The notes: a model not told the origin generated them from the letters alone. Numbered from the stretch's first letter, positions 16,231 through 27,844 are shown. The stretch is 64,000 bases of DNA from Tetzosporium hominis (GCF_002265435.1 NZ_NOKQ01000220.1:1-64000); one strand, 5' to 3'. A program made the numbers and translations.

Positions 16231-18129
16231 ATTCGATCTACGATTCGACATATAAGAGGGGCCTTCCTTTTTGGAGTTTTATTTATACTAATAGTAATTG
16301 GAAAGAGTTTGCTAGGCTATGAAGAAACCGATAGCCCGGCCTATATGCTTATTTATATGCTGATGACGATACTTAGTTCGTTCCTGGCATTGATGATTGC
16401 CGTACAGGCCTGGTTATATACAAGGATTGGAGACGCCTACAACAATTTGATTTTGGCTGGAATCTTCCTGGCTATCGGTGTGTTTGATGTCCTTCATTTG
16501 ATGACGATGCCGGGAATGCCTGCCTCTGCCTTTACATCTCTCGACATGTCACGAGAATACTGGTTCATTGCGCGTTTAACAGAACTACTCATGTTAGTGG
16601 TCTTGATCTTGCAAAAACGACAAACTATTCAACTCAGTCACTTTAAAGGGGCCAGTATTACCCTATCTATTTTTTATATCATTTCTATAGTGATGCTAAC
16701 CATCGTTCTAAATGAAGTTCGTCCCGAAGGCTTAAATATTCAAGCGATTATCAGGTCTGGAGTGGTAGTTTTGGCTCTATGTCATATTGGATTAGTTGCT
16801 TGGTTAAAGTTTGGCAAGAAGGGGCTACGTCTTTCCAACTTTGAGAATTCGTTCATCTTACCAATCGCTCTTTACTACATGTTCTTTTACTTGATTCTTC
16901 TAGCAGGGGAGCCGGGTCATATCACTTATATCACCGCCCATCTCATCAAGTTTGGAGCGCTTGGTTATTTGTTCGTCTTACTCTATATCCAGTTTGGGGA
17001 GAAACCGTACCGAGAAATTGAAAGACTTTCTGCTACATATGAACGCTTCTTAAATACCGTGGGCGAAGGGATTTTCGGAGTAGATCTACAAGGGAGATTG
17101 ACATTCATCAATGACGCCGCTTCAAAGATGCTTGGATTCCGCAGAGATGAGTTAGTAGGGCGTCTTCTTCATCCAATCATTCATCACACGAAACGAAACG
17201 GCAAACCCCATTATATAGAAGACAGTCCCATTTATTTATCACTTGAAACGGCAGAGTTCTCATTCATCGCTGAAGATCAGTTTTGGCGTAAAGATGGCAC
17301 TGCTTTTCCTATCGAGTATTTTGTTCAGCCGGTTCTTGAGCAAGGGAAGATTCAAGGGGTCTTGGTGACGTTCAAAGACATCACAGAGCCTCTGAAACTG
17401 AAAGAGCTGGAGCAGGTGCACCAAGCGGTCCAAGTAGAGATTGGACTGGCTGCGAAAGTTCAACAAGATCTTTTTGATGCAATGGAGCGTACGAACTTGC
17501 CGCTCGATATGGGAGTCGTCAGTCAGGCATACAAAGAGCTGAACGGAGACTTCTACACCGTTATTCCACACGAAGGTGAACTCATTTTCAGTGTTGCAGA
17601 CGTCTCCGGTAAAGGGCTTCCGGCGGCCATCCAAATGACAATGATGCAATTTGCAATGGAACTACGTGAGTCCCCGGCAGCCGTGTTGGGTCAAATCAAT
17701 ACATTTTCTTATACGTATATGGAGTCGAGTCGCTTTATTACGATGTTTAACGGGCGGTACAACCAGCAAACACGAACCCTTTGCTATTCATCTGCAGGAC
17801 ATGAACCAGGTATTTTATACAATCGTTTGACAGGTAAGTTCAAAGAGCTGATGCCGACAGGTCCTATTCTGGGTATTATCGAGCAAGCGAGTTTTGCAGA
17901 ACAGCACATACAATTAGAAGAGGGAGACATTCTTGTCCTCTTCACCGATGGATTGACAGAACGCAAAAAAAATAAAACAGATGATGGAGAAATCCTGCGT
18001 CAAGCTCTTGAACAAGTGGACAAGTCCCTACCAGCTGCTGAGCTCGCTCAAACACTGTTTGACCGAATCAATGCACTCGAGCCACTTCCTGTAGAAGATG
18101 ACCAGACTCTCCTGATCTTGAAAGCATAG
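16231..18129 (+). CDS. membrane PAS-PP2C (SpoIIE/RsbU-type) protein phosphatase
   Basis: About 632 residues if the start is the ATT at 16231: GGAGGG lies 7 bases before it, an in-frame stop is at 16225, and the next start, TTG at 16309, would remove the first membrane helix. Residues about 1-250 are a MASE3-like block of around seven helices. About 265-380 is a PAS domain (FLNTVGEGIFGVDLQGRLTF). The last 220 residues are a PP2C phosphatase with NGDFYTV, ADVSGKGLPAA, SSAGHEP and FTDGLTE metal-binding motifs. Such enzymes dephosphorylate anti-anti-sigma proteins in partner-switching pathways. The sensor-kinase-like gene follows 8 bases later. The ATT start is inference; a sequence error is the alternative. 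Confidence 0.85.
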   Translation: MRSTIRHIRGAFLFGVLFILIVIGKSLLGYEETDSPAYMLIYMLMTILSSFLALMIAVQAWLYTRIGDAYNNLILAGIFLAIGVFDVLHLMTMPGMPASAFTSLDMSREYWFIARLTELLMLVVLILQKRQTIQLSHFKGASITLSIFYIISIVMLTIVLNEVRPEGLNIQAIIRSGVVVLALCHIGLVAWLKFGKKGLRLSNFENSFILPIALYYMFFYLILLAGEPGHITYITAHLIKFGALGYLFVLLYIQFGEKPYREIERLSATYERFLNTVGEGIFGVDLQGRLTFINDAASKMLGFRRDELVGRLLHPIIHHTKRNGKPHYIEDSPIYLSLETAEFSFIAEDQFWRKDGTAFPIEYFVQPVLEQGKIQGVLVTFKDITEPLKLKELEQVHQAVQVEIGLAAKVQQDLFDAMERTNLPLDMGVVSQAYKELNGDFYTVIPHEGELIFSVADVSGKGLPAAIQMTMMQFAMELRESPAAVLGQINTFSYTYMESSRFITMFNGRYNQQTRTLCYSSAGHEPGILYNRLTGKFKELMPTGPILGIIEQASFAEQHIQLEEGDILVLFTDGLTERKKNKTDDGEILRQALEQVDKSLPAAELAQTLFDRINALEPLPVEDDQTLLILKA

Positions 18130-18137
18130 GAGGGCAT

Positions 18138-19391
18138 ATGGATTTTCTGGTTGCTGATTTACTATTAAACTTTCTGTTGATTTTGACCCCTCTCTATTTC
18201 TTCCAATTTATTATATCGAATTATAATTCTATTGGAGCCCGTGTGTTTCTCGGACTGTTGCTGGGGCTAGCTGCTATTTTGTGTATGCTGTTTCCTATGG
18301 TTTCAGGAGAAGGTTTTCTGTGGGATTTACGATGGGTGGCGCTCTCGATTTCCATTGTGTACGGGGGAATGCTGAGTGGTGGTATCACAGCTACAATGAT
18401 TATCTTGTTCCGCTTTTCACTTGGAGGTTTTCAAGGAGCGCTAATTGTCGTTGCAGTAGCAATTGCTTTGATTTTGATCTTTACATTTATACGAAGAGGC
18501 TTTTTAAAGCTTCCATTCAAGCGTCGTATTTTGGCAAGTAGCGGTCTTGGAGTGATTGCGTGGGGACTTGCGATAGTGGGAATCACCGTTCACTTTGTAC
18601 TGAATGGACAGCTCGCGGACTTAGAGGAAATTGCGTTTCCTGTTTTCTTTAGTATGCTCTTCCTATATGTTATTGCCAGTATGACGTTTATCTACTTTTC
18701 AGAGAATATGCGCCATTACACAACACTTAAAAATGAAGCATTGACTACGGAAAAGGTGAATTACATCACAGAGGTGGGCGAGTTGCTCGGCACACAGCTG
18801 ACCACTCATATTGATCAAGCGGAATTCCACCTTCGAGATTTGAAGCAGCAAGCCCGTTCGAGTGATTTGGCTGCAATCGAAGCGATAGAGTTAGAGCTCG
18901 AACAATTGACTAAATCACTAAGCAAATATACAACGGAACAAGATGCTTTCTTGACAGCAGATGAAAGTTCGTTCGTTCAAATCGCTCAAGAAGTAACAGA
19001 AAGCCTGCGCCTCTATAGCGATCAAAAAGGGGTACGAGTAACACTGGATTTTGAAGTGCCTGAATCTATAGAGCTGCAGTACTTCCCGATGAAGCAGATC
19101 TTAATTAATTTGGTGAAAAATGCGCTTGATGCCACGCCTATGGGTGGGCAAGTGACTTTATCTGCATTAATTAAACGAAACTGGCTCTATGTCTACGTGG
19201 ATGATAACGGGATTGGGATTGCACCAGAACAATTGGTGGGTCTGATGGAGTTGACTTACGGGTCAGGAAGTTCCATTGCGGGGCAAGGGCTACGTGTGAC
19301 TCAAAAATTGGTACGTGAAATGGAAGGGACGTTCTCGATAACGAGTGAGATCCAAAAAGGAACGACAGTTACACTCAAATTTCCAATTTAA
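18138..19391 (+). CDS. membrane sensor histidine kinase-like protein with atypical H-box
   Basis: 417 residues. The first 195 hold five to six helices with the LytS-type 5TMR pattern (DLRWVALSISIVYGGM). A coiled linker follows, then a HATPase_c domain: N box NLVKNALDAT, G1 DDNGIGI, G2 GQGL. Where a normal kinase has HExxNP, this one reads ITEVGELLGTQLTTHIDQ, with no clear phospho-acceptor motif; a His is present in TTHIDQ but out of context. It may act as an anti-sigma-type Ser kinase, like RsbW, or as a sensor only. Eight bases after the PP2C gene, SD AGGAGG, so co-expressed. Confidence 0.8.
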   Translation: MDFLVADLLLNFLLILTPLYFFQFIISNYNSIGARVFLGLLLGLAAILCMLFPMVSGEGFLWDLRWVALSISIVYGGMLSGGITATMIILFRFSLGGFQGALIVVAVAIALILIFTFIRRGFLKLPFKRRILASSGLGVIAWGLAIVGITVHFVLNGQLADLEEIAFPVFFSMLFLYVIASMTFIYFSENMRHYTTLKNEALTTEKVNYITEVGELLGTQLTTHIDQAEFHLRDLKQQARSSDLAAIEAIELELEQLTKSLSKYTTEQDAFLTADESSFVQIAQEVTESLRLYSDQKGVRVTLDFEVPESIELQYFPMKQILINLVKNALDATPMGGQVTLSALIKRNWLYVYVDDNGIGIAPEQLVGLMELTYGSGSSIAGQGLRVTQKLVREMEGTFSITSEIQKGTTVTLKFPI

Positions 19392-19430
19392 AAAGCACGT
19401 GCACTCTCGAACTGAGAGGCACGTGCTTTT
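19391..19430 (+). terminator. bidirectional terminator
   Basis: Stem AAAAGCACGTGC.CTCTC/GAGAG.CACGTGCTTTT between the kinase gene and the end of katG. Confidence 0.85.
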
Positions 19431-19438
19431 CGTTTACA

Positions 19439-21688
<2,250 letters not shown>

Positions 21689-21726
21689 TCAGATCGTGAA
21701 AAGTGGGTGCATTCGAATGACCCTGA

Positions 21727-21753
21727 GAGAATCATTCTCACTTTATAATTATA
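21727..21753 (-). promoter_or_regulatory. katG promoter with PerR/Fur-like box
   Basis: The palindrome GAGAATCATTCTC (21727-21739) is close to the 7-1-7 Fur-family consensus. Just upstream on the minus strand is a -10 TATAAT (21748-21753). The box is between the -10 and the gene, suited to repression relieved by peroxide; PerR is inferred from the gene it controls. Confidence 0.65.
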
Positions 21754-21875
21754 CTAAATAAGCACTTGGAAATGAAGCGAGAAGGTCGGAATTCGAGAGT
21801 TTATTTTCGAGTTTAGCTAGGGTTCTAGAAATGGTATAATTAAACAACTATAAGCTACCACAAGCGGGAAGGCAG

Positions 21876-22370
21876 ATGCACATGACTATCCACATCCGGC
21901 ACATGAAAGAAGACGACATCGGAGCTGTCCAAGAAGTTGCGAAGACTTCATGGAACAGTACCTATGAGGACATCATTCCCTTAGACGTCCAAGCGAACTT
22001 TTTGAAGATGGCCTACAATCCGGAGCAGTTGAAGCGCCGACTGGATCACTCGTTATTTCTTGTGGCAGAAGCAGAGGGACGGATTGTTGGATTTGCTAAC
22101 TACTCGAACTTGAAAGAAGATGGGTCTGCAGAACTTGCAGCCATTTACCTGCATCCCCAATACCAAGGAAAAGGGATCGGTTCTGCACTGTTACGTCGGG
22201 GAATCGAAGAGTTGCAGGGGATTCAATCCGTGTTTATCAATGTCGAGAAAGAGAACTGGTCTGGGTTGTCGTTCTATGCGGCGAAGGGATTTGGAGTCGT
22301 CGAAGAGTTTGAAGAAGATTTTGACGGGCACCCACTGAAGACCGTACGGATGGAATTGAAGGTAAGCTAA
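21876..22370 (+). CDS. GNAT-family N-acetyltransferase
   Basis: 164 residues with the acetyl-CoA binding motif YQGKGIGSALLRRG (about 97-110) and the usual N-terminal IRHMKEDD and C-terminal FYAAKGFGVVEE. Acetylates an amine of unknown identity. Two ATGs are in frame (21876 and 21882); SD GGGAAGG favours either. Promoter: TTTAGC, 17 bases, TATAAT ending near 21840. Stands alone with its own terminator. Confidence 0.88.
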   Translation: MHMTIHIRHMKEDDIGAVQEVAKTSWNSTYEDIIPLDVQANFLKMAYNPEQLKRRLDHSLFLVAEAEGRIVGFANYSNLKEDGSAELAAIYLHPQYQGKGIGSALLRRGIEELQGIQSVFINVEKENWSGLSFYAAKGFGVVEEFEEDFDGHPLKTVRMELKVS

Positions 22371-22371
22371 A

Positions 22372-22403
22372 AGAAGAGCCGACCCCTGGGGTTGGCTCTT
22401 CTC
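22372..22403 (+). terminator. intrinsic terminator after GNAT gene
   Basis: Stem AGAAGAGCC.ACCCC/GGGGT.GGCTCTTCT; convergent with cadA. Confidence 0.75.
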
Positions 22404-22447
22404 TAGTTAACTTGGGTTATGAAAAGTTCCCTGGGAGCAAAATCCTA

Positions 22448-24559
22448 CTATTCTTTCACACGCAACAACCGCATCGAGTTCAAAACGACGAGAACAGTCG
22501 AGCCAACATCAGCTAGCACGGCCATCCATAGCGTCAGCCAACCGGGAACAATCAGCAATAACGCGATGAGTTTAATAGCAAAGGCGAATCCGATGTTCTG
22601 TTTGATGATTTGAAGCGTTTTGCTGCTCAGTTCCATAGTATAAGGAAGCTTCGACAAATCATCAGCAAGTAACGCGACGTCTGCCGTTTCGAGAGCCGTG
22701 TCCGTTCCCGCGCCTCCCATCGCAATGCCTACTGTAGCGCTAGCTAAAGCAGGGGCATCGTTGACACCGTCTCCAACCATGGCGACAGAACCAACTTGCT
22801 GCTGAAGGGAGCGGATTTTCTCCAGTTTATGCTCAGGTAACAAATTCGCTTCGACTGTATCAAGGCCCAGCTTGCGGTTCAAAGCATTAGCAGTAATCGC
22901 GTTGTCTCCAGTGAGCATGACCAGTTTCGAGATGCCGATCTCTTTCAAACGTGCAATCGTCGACACGCTGGCTTCACGAATCGGGTCCGCTACGGCAAAT
23001 AAGGCTACGATCAATGTATCGGTTCCAAGAGCCATGACGGTCTTACCGTCCTGTTGCAAAGCTTCGACTTTAGTGACGAGTTCTTCGTTCCAGTCTGGGT
23101 GGTCGTAGAATAGTGCAGGACTTCCAATGGTGTAGCGCTCGTCACCGACTTTTGCATAAGCACCTTTTCCGGTAACCGAACGGAAATCAGTGGCTTCTAA
23201 TGTCGGTGCATGCTGCTCTTTCGCTTGACGTAAGATAGCAGAAGCGAGTGGATGCTGCGAGAATTGCTCGATAGCAGCGGCTTTAGCCAAAGCGTCTGAA
23301 GGTGACTCGTCATGAAAGGCTACTACATCGGTCACCACAGGACGCCCTTCCGAAAGAGTTCCGGTCTTATCAAATGCAATGGCTCGAATGCGACCGAGCT
23401 CCTCTAAATAGACGCCACCCTTGATTAACACGCCATTCTTCGCAGCGTTTCCGATAGCCGTGACAATGGCTACCGGGGTCGAGACGACTAAAGCACATGG
23501 ACAGCCGACTACAAGTACAGCAAGACCACGGTAGATCCATTCCGACCAGTCTCCTGAGAAGGCGAGAGGCGGAAGGACAGCAATCAGCAAAGCAATCACT
23601 AAAATGGCAGGTGTGTAATATGCTGCGAAGCGGTCGACGAACTGTTGAGATGGTGCCTTTTCAGCCTGTGCTTCTTCCACTAAATGAATGATTTTGGCAA
23701 TCGTCGTGTCTTCTACACGTTTTGTCACGGTCACTTCTAAGTAGCCTTCTTCGTTCAAAGATCCTGCATAGACTTCATCCCCAACTTGTTTGTGTTTGGG
23801 CATCGATTCACCTGTGATTGCAGCTTCATTAATGGAAGACTCCCCAAGTAAGACGGTTCCGTCCATAGCAATCTTTTGGCCGGGTTTGACTAGCATTACA
23901 TCCCCAATTTGAATGTCGTTTACGTCTAAAGTGATTAGTTCATTATGACGTCGAATGACGGCTTCATTCGGTGCGATGTCCATCAGACTGCGGATGGAGT
24001 GGCGGGCTCGGTCCATCGAATAAGACTCGAGCGCTTCACTGAGCGCGAACAATAAGACGACAACGGCGCCTTCCTGCCACTCTCCGATGATAGCCGCTCC
24101 GATGATCGCAATTGTCATCAACGTCTTCATATCAAACTCAAAGCGTAAGAGGTTCGCAAAACCTTCTTTGAAGAGTGTCCACCCGCCCACTACAATGGCA
24201 GCGAGGTACAGGCCAATGACAACTGGCTCAGGAGCGGAAAATCCGTACTCTGCAACGAGTGCAAACAGAAGAAGTGCAAACGAAGCCACCGTGCTGCGGT
24301 TCTCGCGTGACTCCCAGAACGAGCGTTTTTCTCGATGATTCGGTCGGTACGATTCTTCATAGACTCGGATGCCATCGAAAGCTCCAGCTTGTTCTAGCTG
24401 TTCGATCGTGACGTCTCCTGTAACGGTCAGTTTGGAGGCGCCAAAATTCAGTTGGAGCTCTTTTACCGTCTCAATCTGTTGAATGTTCTTTTCGAATTTA
24501 GCAGCGCAGTTGGTACATGACAATCCTTCTAGTCGGTATACATGGGGTTCGGTTTTCAT
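22448..24559 (-). CDS. cadA: cadmium/zinc/lead-exporting P1B-type ATPase
   Basis: 703 residues. One N-terminal HMA metal-binding domain (GLSCTNCAAKFEKN), transmembrane CPC motif (VVGCPCALVVSTP), phosphorylation site DKTGTLSEG, TGES and GDGVNDAPAL. Pumps Cd, Zn, Pb or Co out of the cell. A TTG at 24583 is in frame, but AAAGGACG 9 bases before the ATG at 24559 marks the better start; the longer start would fall inside a CadC operator. Own promoter controlled by CadC, encoded just upstream. Confidence 0.95.
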   Translation of the reverse strand: MKTEPHVYRLEGLSCTNCAAKFEKNIQQIETVKELQLNFGASKLTVTGDVTIEQLEQAGAFDGIRVYEESYRPNHREKRSFWESRENRSTVASFALLLFALVAEYGFSAPEPVVIGLYLAAIVVGGWTLFKEGFANLLRFEFDMKTLMTIAIIGAAIIGEWQEGAVVVLLFALSEALESYSMDRARHSIRSLMDIAPNEAVIRRHNELITLDVNDIQIGDVMLVKPGQKIAMDGTVLLGESSINEAAITGESMPKHKQVGDEVYAGSLNEEGYLEVTVTKRVEDTTIAKIIHLVEEAQAEKAPSQQFVDRFAAYYTPAILVIALLIAVLPPLAFSGDWSEWIYRGLAVLVVGCPCALVVSTPVAIVTAIGNAAKNGVLIKGGVYLEELGRIRAIAFDKTGTLSEGRPVVTDVVAFHDESPSDALAKAAAIEQFSQHPLASAILRQAKEQHAPTLEATDFRSVTGKGAYAKVGDERYTIGSPALFYDHPDWNEELVTKVEALQQDGKTVMALGTDTLIVALFAVADPIREASVSTIARLKEIGISKLVMLTGDNAITANALNRKLGLDTVEANLLPEHKLEKIRSLQQQVGSVAMVGDGVNDAPALASATVGIAMGGAGTDTALETADVALLADDLSKLPYTMELSSKTLQIIKQNIGFAFAIKLIALLLIVPGWLTLWMAVLADVGSTVLVVLNSMRLLRVKE

Positions 24560-24578
24560 GTTGTACACGTCCTTTATG

Positions 24579-24657
24579 TTCAAATGAATGTTTGATTGTC
24601 TTTAGTATATGCTCGTCCGTCACTTATGTCAATGTCATTCAAATGACCGTTTGAATG
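24579..24657 (-). promoter_or_regulatory. cadA promoter flanked by two CadC operators
   Basis: On the minus strand a full sigma-A promoter TTGACA (24627-24632), 17 bases, TATACT (24604-24609). Two operator-like inverted repeats flank it: ATTCAAA-N6-TTTGAAT at about 24637-24656 and TTCAAA-N5-GTTTGA at 24579-24595. Both match the TCAAAT/TTTGA half-sites of known cad operators. Confidence 0.75.
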
Positions 24658-24688
24658 AAAAACCCTTCATCCGCAAGGGGTGAAGGGT
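24658..24688 (-). terminator. cadC terminator
   Basis: Stem ACCCTTCA/TGAAGGGT and T5 on the minus strand, between cadC and cadA; explains why cadA has its own promoter. Confidence 0.75.
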
Positions 24689-24692
24689 AGGA

Positions 24693-25058
24693 TCATTCGT
24701 TATGATGTTCAATAGCGATTTTGACAAGGTCCGTGATGTGGTGATCCTTGACGGAGTAATACACCAGCTTCCCTTGCTTGCGGTTTTTTGCGATTCCCAT
24801 AGTGCGCAAGAGGCGTAAATGATGAGAAGCAGTGGCTGTTGAAATTCCAATGATGGCAGCGACGTCACAGACGCACAGTTCATCTTCTTGGGTCAGCGCA
24901 TAGATAATTTTCATACGAGTGGCATCAGATAGGGCTTTGAAAATTGTCTCGACACCTTCTACTTGTGAGATGAGCGGAGTGACGCGTTCCACGACTTCCG
25001 GATGGGTACATTCCACTTCGCAGCTATCTGCTGAGACTTTATTTACTTGTGATGGCAT
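24693..25058 (-). CDS. cadC: ArsR/SmtB-family metal-sensing repressor
   Basis: 121 residues from the ATG at 25058 (four residues shorter than the first ATG, which has its SD directly touching it). Winged-helix ArsR domain with the metal-site motif ELCVCDVA and the N-terminal Cys pair in CEVECTH, the CadC-type alpha3N site for Cd/Pb. DNA-recognition helix ISTATASHHLRLL. Releases DNA when metal binds and so turns on cadA, the next gene in the same direction. Confidence 0.92.
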   Translation of the reverse strand: MPSQVNKVSADSCEVECTHPEVVERVTPLISQVEGVETIFKALSDATRMKIIYALTQEDELCVCDVAAIIGISTATASHHLRLLRTMGIAKNRKQGKLVYYSVKDHHITDLVKIAIEHHNE

Positions 25059-25108
25059 ACGGTATCGCATCCTTTGATTGATAGTAGGTTCAGTATACCC
25101 TATTATTC

Positions 25109-25139
25109 AAAAAGCCAGCAAACCAGTTTGGCTTGCTGA
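25109..25139 (-). terminator. terminator of the CNNM-type gene
   Basis: Imperfect stem CAGCAA..CCA/TGG..TTGCTG with T5 on the minus strand, just after the stop at 25147. Confidence 0.65.
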
Positions 25140-25146
25140 CTTCTCA

Positions 25147-26475
25147 TTATTCTTCTTCTTCAAGAGGAAGCTGTGGTTTTTCTTTTAATGTGAGTAAGAC
25201 ACGCTCGATGTGGTTCTGTTCGAATTCAATGACTCGAAGCTCAAAACCATCTTCTTCAAACACATCGTCATGCTTTACTTCTAATGAGCGCGCTTGAATC
25301 CAACCAGCTAAAGTCTCGATGTCTTCGGAGTCCTCGAAATGTAGTGAGAAGCGTTCCTCTAAATCAAGCAGTAAAACACGTCCATCCACTTCGTACTGAG
25401 AAGGTCCGACTTCTTGAATATCATCTACTTCATCGGCATCAAATTCATCGCGGATTTCTCCGACGATTTCTTCAAGGACGTCTTCAAGTGTCAACATTCC
25501 CGCAGTGCCGCCATACTCATCGACGACCAGTACCATATGTGCACGGTTTGCTTTCATTGTAGCGAACGTCTTATCAAGCGGTGTATTTTCTGATACAACC
25601 GGAAGCGGCTTCACATAAGATGCAAAGTCTTGAAGCGTCCCGGCGGCAATCTCAAGCAAGATCTCTTTCGCATTGACATATCCGATAATTTTGTCTTTAT
25701 CGTAGTCTTCTGTGATCGCGTACCGAGTGAACTGGTGTTCTTCAAACACGTTCAGCATCTCTTGATGTGTCGTCGTGATATCGATGGTTTCCATTTTCGT
25801 GCGAGGAACCATCAAGTCACGGGCGATATGCTCATCAAATGCAAAGATGTTCTGCATGAACGCAAGCTCTGTCTGATTGAGTTCACCGCTCTTGAAGCTC
25901 TGCGCCATCAGGATCTTTAACTCTTCTTCTGAGTGGGCAACGTCATGACCCGCTTGCTTCACACCGAACAAGCTGAGAAGAAGACGACCGGATCCATTCA
26001 ACAACCAAATGAGAGGGAACATCACCTTACCAAACCAGTAGAGTGGACGAGATAACAGAAGCGTCATGCGCTCGGCAAACTGGATAGCGAGTGTCTTTGG
26101 CGCAAGTTCCCCAACAACTACGTGCAAAAACGTGACTAAGGAGAAGGCCAACACAAACGAGAAGATCGAAATAAACGATTGTGGCAAATCGAATTCTTGA
26201 AGTACCGGGTACAACAAAAGCTCCACTGTCGGTTTTCCTAAAAATCCAAGACCTAAGGCTGTAACTGTTATTCCTAATTGACAGGCAGATAAATAATAAT
26301 CTAAGTCTGAAGTTACTTTTTTAGCAAGAACTGCACTTTTGTTGCCTTCTGCAATCAATTGATCAAGTCGAGAAGATCGAACTTTTACTACGGCGAACTC
26401 CGACCCTACAAAAAAGGCGGTGGCTGCAATCAAAAATGCAATCATAAATAAATTAAACGCTATTTCTATGTCCAA
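25147..26475 (-). CDS. CNNM/HlyC-type membrane protein with CBS pair (copy 2)
   Basis: 442 residues: four-helix DUF21 (CNNM) membrane domain (to about 190), CBS pair (about 205-340, including MVLVVDEYGGTAGMLTLEDVLEE), and a CorC_HlyC domain at the end. Homologues move or sense Mg2+ and related divalent ions, often by Na+-coupled efflux. Starts with TTG; no in-frame ATG near. Closely similar to the neighbour at 26518, clearly a tandem duplicate. Leader carries a hairpin shared with it. Confidence 0.88.
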   Translation of the reverse strand: MDIEIAFNLFMIAFLIAATAFFVGSEFAVVKVRSSRLDQLIAEGNKSAVLAKKVTSDLDYYLSACQLGITVTALGLGFLGKPTVELLLYPVLQEFDLPQSFISIFSFVLAFSLVTFLHVVVGELAPKTLAIQFAERMTLLLSRPLYWFGKVMFPLIWLLNGSGRLLLSLFGVKQAGHDVAHSEEELKILMAQSFKSGELNQTELAFMQNIFAFDEHIARDLMVPRTKMETIDITTTHQEMLNVFEEHQFTRYAITEDYDKDKIIGYVNAKEILLEIAAGTLQDFASYVKPLPVVSENTPLDKTFATMKANRAHMVLVVDEYGGTAGMLTLEDVLEEIVGEIRDEFDADEVDDIQEVGPSQYEVDGRVLLLDLEERFSLHFEDSEDIETLAGWIQARSLEVKHDDVFEEDGFELRVIEFEQNHIERVLLTLKEKPQLPLEEEE

Positions 26476-26477
26476 AT

Positions 26478-26501
26478 GGTCCCCTTTCGGGTGACACCTC
26501 C
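26478..26501 (-). promoter_or_regulatory. conserved leader hairpin before the TTG start
   Basis: On the minus strand GGAGGTGTCACCC-GAAA-GGGGACC, a stem CCC/GGG and GGT/ACC closed by a GAAA loop, lying 3 bases from the TTG start. The same GGAGGTGTCACCC...GGGGAC block occurs before the paralogue. Confidence 0.5.
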
Positions 26502-26517
26502 ATTAAATTGGTATCTA

Positions 26518-27843
26518 TTACAAGTCTTCCGTTATCAAATCGCTCATCGGATGGATCTCAAGTTTCACAGATTCTACGTGATGTTGCTCGGCTTCGAGCA
26601 CTTCCAGAGTGAAGTCCTCTCGAGTCACAATATCACCAGGCTCTAAATCTAGCTTTTGCGCCTGCATCCATCCAGCGAGTGTATCGATGTTTTCAGAATC
26701 ATCGAAGTGTAATTGGAAACGCTCATTCAACTCAGCTAGCAAGACACGTCCTTGAACGATATAGTGGTTTTCCCCAACTTCTTGAATGTCGTCGATTTCA
26801 TCTTCGTCAAATTCATCACGAATTTCCCCGACGATTTCTTCAAGTAAATCTTCCAATGTCACGATACCGGCAGTCCCACCAAATTCGTCTACAACTAAAG
26901 CAATGTGAGACTGTTTTGTCTTCATTAAGTTGAAGATCTCGACCAGTGGCGTCGTTTCCACGATAATTGGGATTTCTTTTAAGAAATTTTGGATCTTGCC
27001 TTCTTTTTTCGTGGCGAGGGCAGTCAGCATCTCTTTGACGTTGATGTAGCCAACAATATGGTCTTTATCATGGTTTTCTGTAACCGGATAACGAGTAAAC
27101 TGATGTTCACCGAAAAACTCAATGAGCTCCTGTCGAGTCGACTCTAAGGATACAGTCTCCACTTTAGTACGAGGAATCATCAAATCTTTTGCGACGCGGT
27201 TATCAAATGAAAAGACATTTTGCATGAACGCTAGCTCGGTTTGATTGATTTCCCCGCTTTGGTAGCTGTGAGTCATGATGATTTTTAATTCTTCTTGCGA
27301 GTGCGCAGCTTCTTCCGGAGCTGGTTTGATTCCAAAGATACGTAATAAAATCCGAGCAGAACCGTTTAATGTCCAAATGAACGGGAACATGATTTTCCCG
27401 AATAAGTAAAGCGGTTGGGCAAATAATAAAGTCATACGCTCGGCGAATTGAATCGCGAGTGTTTTTGGTGCAAGTTCTCCAATGACAACGTGTAAAAAAG
27501 TCACGGAAGCGAAAGCGATTCCGAAAGATAGTACGGAAATTAGGGGTTCACCTAGACCCAAACTTTCAAATAGAGGATGAAGTAGCTTCTCTACAGTTGG
27601 CTCTCCTAGCCAACCTAAACCTAAGGCGGTAACTGTTATTCCTAACTGACAAGCTGATAAGTAGTAGTCAAGATTGTTTGTAATCCGCTTAGCTAGAACC
27701 GCTGTTTGATTCCCTTCTGCAATCAGTTGATCAAGTCGAGACATCCGAACTTTGACCACAGCAAATTCTGAACCGACGAAAAATGCAGTTAATGCAATAA
27801 GTAAAGCAACTAACCCTAAATTAAGTATCAATATACTGTCCAA
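26518..27843 (-). CDS. CNNM/HlyC-type membrane protein with CBS pair (copy 1)
   Basis: 441 residues with the same architecture as the downstream gene: DUF21 membrane domain, CBS pair with LVVDEFGGTAGIVTLEDLLEE, and CorC_HlyC domain. TTG start. The 42-base gap to the second copy holds only the leader hairpin and no terminator, so both may be on one transcript. Likely roles are divalent cation export or homeostasis; substrate not shown by sequence. Confidence 0.88.
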   Translation of the reverse strand: MDSILILNLGLVALLIALTAFFVGSEFAVVKVRMSRLDQLIAEGNQTAVLAKRITNNLDYYLSACQLGITVTALGLGWLGEPTVEKLLHPLFESLGLGEPLISVLSFGIAFASVTFLHVVIGELAPKTLAIQFAERMTLLFAQPLYLFGKIMFPFIWTLNGSARILLRIFGIKPAPEEAAHSQEELKIIMTHSYQSGEINQTELAFMQNVFSFDNRVAKDLMIPRTKVETVSLESTRQELIEFFGEHQFTRYPVTENHDKDHIVGYINVKEMLTALATKKEGKIQNFLKEIPIIVETTPLVEIFNLMKTKQSHIALVVDEFGGTAGIVTLEDLLEEIVGEIRDEFDEDEIDDIQEVGENHYIVQGRVLLAELNERFQLHFDDSENIDTLAGWMQAQKLDLEPGDIVTREDFTLEVLEAEQHHVESVKLEIHPMSDLITEDL

Positions 27844-27844
27844 T

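Noticed and set aside
16309-16311. TTG start for the phosphatase
   Set aside because: No SD upstream, and it would remove the first membrane helix.
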